Position numbers and translations under genes: made by a program. The notes under the pieces are model-generated. The model was not told the DNA's origin, did not search any database, and saw only the letters and a program-made list of their open reading frames with translations. A stretch of 64,000 nucleotides of DNA from Thiocapsa roseilacustris (GTDB lineage: Bacteria > Pseudomonadota > Gammaproteobacteria > Chromatiales > Chromatiaceae), in assembly GCF_041903755.1 (NCBI RefSeq), contig NZ_JBBWVE010000016.1, positions 62,001 to 126,000 of the forward strand. The letters are read 5' to 3'. Shown one piece after another: positions 60,874 to 64,000 of this stretch (position 1 is its first letter; the number at the start of each line of letters is the position of its first letter).

Positions 60874-62079
60874 GTGAGCGAGCGAGAGCGAGGCGATGCG
60901 GTGATGGATCCTCACGCACAGGGGCAAGCGACGGGCGCCCGGCCTGCGCCGACAGCCGATCCCGTCGCGGAGATCGTCATCGTCGATTCGCCGACTCCGG
61001 CGCAGCGGCCGCTCGTGGTCGCCGAGGATGCGCAGGCGCCGCAGATCAGCGAGGCTCAGCTCGGGCGCCTGCTGCAGGAGCTGGATCTGAACGACACCCA
61101 CTCCATTCTCTTTTTCGGCTCCAAGGCCCAAGAGCGCCTCACCGAGGTCTCCGACCAAATGCTCGAAGGCGTAAGGGCAAAGGATGTGGGTCCCGCCGGG
61201 GCCGCGCTGAGCGAGATGGTGACGACGCTCAAGGGATTTCGTGTCGATGATCTCAATCCGAACCGCAAGCCCGGTTTATTGGCGCGTCTGACCGGCAAAG
61301 GTCGGCCCGTCGTCAAGTTCCTGCAGGAGTACGAGGCGGTCCGCGATCAGATCGAGACTATCTCCGGACAGTTGGAGCGGCACAAGACCAAGCTCCTAAC
61401 CGACGTCACGTCGCTAGACCGGCTCTACGCGGCCAACCTGGACTATTTTCGGACCCTGGAGCAGTACATCGCGGCAGGCGAGGCGAAGCTCGTCGAGTTG
61501 GACGAATCGACCATCCCCGCGCTGGCGGCGCAGGTCGCGACCAGCACCGACATGGTCGAGGTGCAGCGCCTAAAGGATCTGCGCGGCGTCCGCGACGAGC
61601 TGGACCGGCGCGTCTATGACCTGCGGCTCACGCGACAGGTGACCATGCAGGGCCTACCCAGTATCCGTATGGTCCAGGAAAACGACAAGGGACTGATCAA
61701 CAAGATCAACTCGACCCTGGTCAACACCGTGCCTCTGTGGCGTCAACAACTGGCCCAGGCGGTCACCATCTATCGCTCGGGCGAGGCGGCCGATACCATC
61801 AGGGCGGCCACCGATCTCACCAACGATCTGCTGCGCGCCAATGCGGATAATCTCAAATCGGCCAACGCCGAGTCGCGCCGGCAGATCGAGCGCGGCGTCT
61901 TCGACATCGAGGTGGTCAAGCACGCCAATCAGACCCTGATCGAGACGATCGAGGAGAGTCTGGCGATCGCCGACGAGGGTAAGCGCGCCCGCGCCATCGC
62001 CAGCCAGGAGCTCGAACGCCTGGAGGCCGATCTGCGTCAAACCCTGACCTCGGCGAGCGCCCGGCGAACCGATCAATAG
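60874..62079 (+). CDS. TelA-family toxic anion resistance protein
   Basis: The 401-residue protein is mostly helical and matches TelA (tellurite resistance, TelA/KlaA): the core has ILFFGSKAQERLTEVSDQMLEGV, then RKPGLLARLTGKGRP, the LERHKTKLLTDVTSLDRLY region (about 165-190), and LRLTRQVTMQGLPSIRMVQENDKGLINKINSTLVNTVPLWRQQL spanning about 250-293, the most conserved TelA segment. The N-terminal 60 residues are Pro/Ala-rich. It starts GTG 60874 with GGGAGAG upstream. It follows xpaC; tellurite resistance itself has not been shown for most chromosomal TelA proteins. Confidence 0.9.
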   Translation: MSERERGDAVMDPHAQGQATGARPAPTADPVAEIVIVDSPTPAQRPLVVAEDAQAPQISEAQLGRLLQELDLNDTHSILFFGSKAQERLTEVSDQMLEGVRAKDVGPAGAALSEMVTTLKGFRVDDLNPNRKPGLLARLTGKGRPVVKFLQEYEAVRDQIETISGQLERHKTKLLTDVTSLDRLYAANLDYFRTLEQYIAAGEAKLVELDESTIPALAAQVATSTDMVEVQRLKDLRGVRDELDRRVYDLRLTRQVTMQGLPSIRMVQENDKGLINKINSTLVNTVPLWRQQLAQAVTIYRSGEAADTIRAATDLTNDLLRANADNLKSANAESRRQIERGVFDIEVVKHANQTLIETIEESLAIADEGKRARAIASQELERLEADLRQTLTSASARRTDQ

Positions 62080-62188
62080 CAGGCGCGCTTGGTATACCAC
62101 TTCCATTTTCCGGCAGATTCTGTATATTTGCGCGTTTACCTGCGGGGCCATTCCCGCAACGTCCAATCGTATGGGTCCAGGACAGCAC

Positions 62189-62458
62189 ATGGTTACGATT
62201 CGTTTGTCTCGGGGTGGCTCCAAAAAGAACCCTTTTTATCAGATCGTTGTCGCCGACATCCGCGCCAAGCGTGATGGACGCTATATCGAGCGCCTCGGTT
62301 TCTTCAACCCGCTCGCCAAGGGCGGCGAGGTCGAACTGCGCGTCGATCGTCAGCGTGCCGACTATTGGGTCGAGCGCGGCGCCCAGCCGACCGACCGCGT
62401 CAAGCAGCTTCTGAAGCAGGCCGCTCGCGAAGAGTCGGCAACCGCAGTCGCTGCTTAG
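62189..62458 (+). CDS. rpsP: 30S ribosomal protein S16
   Basis: S16 binds early to 16S rRNA. The 89-residue protein begins MVTIRLSRGGSKKNPFYQIV and contains ADIRAKRDGRYIERLGFFNP and VDRQRADYWVERGAQPTDRVKQLLK, all typical. The ATG at 62189 has AGGA upstream; an earlier in-frame ATG at 62171 is less likely. It opens the rpsP-rimM-trmD-rplS operon. In E. coli ffh lies just upstream; here ffh is about 59.7 kb away. Confidence 0.97.
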   Translation: MVTIRLSRGGSKKNPFYQIVVADIRAKRDGRYIERLGFFNPLAKGGEVELRVDRQRADYWVERGAQPTDRVKQLLKQAAREESATAVAA

Positions 62459-62504
62459 TCCGAACGATCGCACCGCGAGAAGCCGACTCGAAGCGCCCCG
62501 ATCG

Positions 62505-63014
62505 ATGGCCGGACAACCGGATTCGACGCGTATCGTCGTCGGACATATCGCCGGAGTGTACGGGGTGCGCGGCTGGTTGAAGGTGATGTCGGAGACGGAT
62601 CCTCCGGAGGGCATCCTGAGTTACTCCCCCTGGCTGCTCGGCGCAGACGCGACAGCTTGGACGGTGAACGAAGGAAAGCGGCACGGCAAAGGCATCGTCG
62701 TCAGCCTTCTCGGCTGTGACGACCGCGACCGAGCGGCCGCGCTCGTCGGGCGGGATATCGCCGTTGTTCGTGATCAGCTGCCGCCGGCCTCGCACGATGA
62801 GTTTTACTGGGTCGATCTCGAAGGTCTTTCGGTGGAGACGACCGAGGGTGTCGTGCTTGGCGCGATCGATCATCTTTTCGCGACCGGCGCAAACGATGTC
62901 ATCGTTGTCAAGGGTGATCGCGAACGTCTATTGCCCTTCGTGTGGGGCGATGTGGTCAAGGATGTCGATTTCGAGCAGCGCCGGATGCTGGTGGATTGGG
63001 ATCCGTCGTTCTAG
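62505..63014 (+). CDS. rimM: 16S rRNA processing factor RimM
   Basis: RimM binds S19 and helps mature the 30S head. The 169-residue protein has the N-terminal RimM barrel (TRIVVGHIAGVYGVRGWLKV) and the C-terminal PRC-barrel (EFYWVDLEGLSVETTEGVVLG and LPFVWGDVVKDVDFEQRRMLVDWDP). These are the two domains of the family at the right length. It lies 46 bases after rpsP and 73 before trmD. Confidence 0.96.
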   Translation: MAGQPDSTRIVVGHIAGVYGVRGWLKVMSETDPPEGILSYSPWLLGADATAWTVNEGKRHGKGIVVSLLGCDDRDRAAALVGRDIAVVRDQLPPASHDEFYWVDLEGLSVETTEGVVLGAIDHLFATGANDVIVVKGDRERLLPFVWGDVVKDVDFEQRRMLVDWDPSF

Positions 63015-63087
63015 CGAGTCGGCTTCCACACCCTCGACGGCGCCTCGTGCTCGAGATGCTCCGATGTGATCCGCGCCGGTATCCGTG

Positions 63088-63837
63088 ATGCGCTTCGATG
63101 TCGTCACCCTATTCCCGGAGCTGTTCGGGGTCCTGCTCGATCAAGGTGTGACGGGGCGAGCCCTGATCCGCGGTGTGGCCGAGCTGCACCTTTGGAACCC
63201 GCGCGACTTCACGCACGATCGGCATCGCACCGTCGACGACCGCCCCTATGGCGGTGGCCCTGGGATGTTGATGAAGGTCGAGCCGTTGCGCGATGCCATC
63301 GTCGCGGCGCGCGCGGAGGCTCCTGAGAGTCGGGTCGCTTACCTCTCGCCGCAGGGCAGGGTTTTGGATCAGGCTGCGATGGTCGAGCTGTCGCGCCGGC
63401 CCGGCTGGATCCTGGTCGCCGGACGTTACGAAGGCGTCGACGAGCGCCTGATCGAGGGCCATGTCGATGAGGAATGGTCGATCGGCGATTACGTCCTGAG
63501 CGGCGGAGAGTTGGCAGCCATGGTGGTGATGGACGCGGTCATTCGACTGCTTCCCGGTGCACTCGGACACGCCGACTCGGCCGTCCAGGATTCGCACACC
63601 GACGGGTTGCTGGATTGCCCGCATTACACCCGACCGCCCGAGATCGACGGGCGCCGGGTGCCTGAAGTCTTGAGCGGCGGCGATCACGCCGCGATCGCGC
63701 GCTGGAGGTTGCAGCAGGCCCTCGGGCGAACCTACCGGCGTCGCCCCGATCTGTTGGAGCGGCGCGGTTTGAGTCCGCACGAGCAGGCGCTGCTCGATGA
63801 ATTTGTCCGGTCCCGTCACGACGATGAGGCCGGTTGA
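63088..63837 (+). CDS. trmD: tRNA (guanine-N1)-methyltransferase
   Basis: TrmD methylates G37 of tRNAs next to the anticodon and so guards against frameshifting. The protein is 249 residues from ATG 63088 (GTG 63085 is also possible). The SPOUT trefoil-knot blocks are AYLSPQGRVLDQ, LVAGRYEGVDERLIE, EEWSIGDYVLSGGELAAM and LLDCPHYTRPPEI; the N-terminal DVVTLFPELF and RHRTVDDRPYGGGPGMLMK also fit. The catalytic Asp in the domain linker (SHTDGLLDCPHYT) is present. Confidence 0.97.
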   Translation: MRFDVVTLFPELFGVLLDQGVTGRALIRGVAELHLWNPRDFTHDRHRTVDDRPYGGGPGMLMKVEPLRDAIVAARAEAPESRVAYLSPQGRVLDQAAMVELSRRPGWILVAGRYEGVDERLIEGHVDEEWSIGDYVLSGGELAAMVVMDAVIRLLPGALGHADSAVQDSHTDGLLDCPHYTRPPEIDGRRVPEVLSGGDHAAIARWRLQQALGRTYRRRPDLLERRGLSPHEQALLDEFVRSRHDDEAG

Positions 63838-63858
63838 GAACAGGAGCCGAAGGAAACC

Positions 63859-64000
63859 ATGAGCAACATCATTCTCCAGCTCGAAGCCGAGCAAATGAAA
63901 GCCGAAGTCCCCGAGTTTTCTCCGGGCGACACCGTCGTCGTCCAGGTCCGCGTGAAGGAAGGCGCCCGCGAGCGTCTGCAGGCCTTCGAGGGCGTGGTGA
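63859..64000 (+). CDS. rplS: 50S ribosomal protein L19 (3' end beyond window)
   Basis: L19 lies at the 30S-50S interface. The visible 47 codons start MSNIILQLEAEQMKAEVPEF and go on with PGDTVVVQVRVKEGARERLQ and AFEGVV, the usual N terminus. AGGAAA precedes the ATG, 21 bases after trmD. The family's full length is about 115 residues, so the window cuts it in half. Confidence 0.95.
   Translation, partial: MSNIILQLEAEQMKAEVPEFSPGDTVVVQVRVKEGARERLQAFEGVV

Overview
This window looks like the chromosome of a GC-rich gammaproteobacterium. Gene content and order (pcnB-panBCD, prkA-yeaH-spoVR, map/glnD/dap, rpsB-tsf-pyrH-frr-uppS-cdsA-dxr-rseP-bamA-skp-lpxD-fabZ-lpxA-lpxB-rnhB, rpsP-rimM-trmD-rplS) fit that class. 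A purple sulfur bacterium or a close relative (Chromatiales) is plausible from the overall style, but no photosynthesis or sulfur gene lies in the window to prove it. Almost everything is core metabolism and housekeeping. There is no prophage, transposase, CRISPR array or rRNA.

Layout. 1-2.8 kb: a CcsA-like cytochrome assembly gene (ypjD, cut by the window edge) diverges from ffh, followed by a tRNA-Glu(CTC) with its own promoter. 3.0-6.7 kb: pcnB and the pantothenate genes panB, panC, panD. 6.7-11.6 kb: glgA facing away from zwf-pgi. 12.0-17.1 kb: the prkA-yeaH-spoVR stress module behind a clear sigma-54 promoter and an NtrC-like site. 17.1-19.6 kb: an L,D-transpeptidase and an RlpA-like protein. 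19.8-22.5 kb: mtaD and mtnA (methylthioadenosine salvage) and a small tautomerase. 22.9-31.2 kb: dapE, yffB, dapD, dapC, a VOC protein, a secreted hypothetical, glnD and map. 31.3-46.4 kb: the long translation / isoprenoid / envelope gene run from rpsB to rnhB. 46.5-50.6 kb: an RND efflux pump and its adaptor. 50.8-52.8 kb: sufE, iscA and a LON-domain protein. 53.4-55.8 kb: egtB-egtD (ergothioneine). 56.1-62.1 kb: ppc, a hendecad coiled-coil membrane protein, xpaC and telA. 62.2-64.0 kb: rpsP-rimM-trmD-rplS, the last cut by the window edge. In many relatives ffh lies directly upstream of rpsP; here about 60 kb separates them.

The main unusual signal is a family of structured intergenic repeats that no gene call explains. 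Each unit is about 82-83 bp and starts with a conserved head (TAAACCGCGTCCGGAGCG-like) and ends in a complementary tail (GACGCGGTTTA). Two units are usually joined tail to tail by an AT-rich linker of about 25 bp, giving a composite of about 190 bp with heads facing outwards. There are full composites at 753-942, 24409-24597, 37640-37829 and 45641-45830, a more complex one at 60592-60845, and single units at 22226-22308 and 51520-51602. The outermost bases of the head are the stop codon of the neighbouring gene at five places (mtnA, dapD, dxr, lpxB, iscA). The termini covary between TAAACCGCG/CGCGGTTTA and TGAATCGCG/CGCGATTCA, so they keep both the pairing and a stop codon. One composite fills the whole dxr-rseP gap and another supplies the start codon and first residues of RnhB. 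Two other unrelated small inverted-repeat elements (22697-22813 and 51302-51379) also occur.
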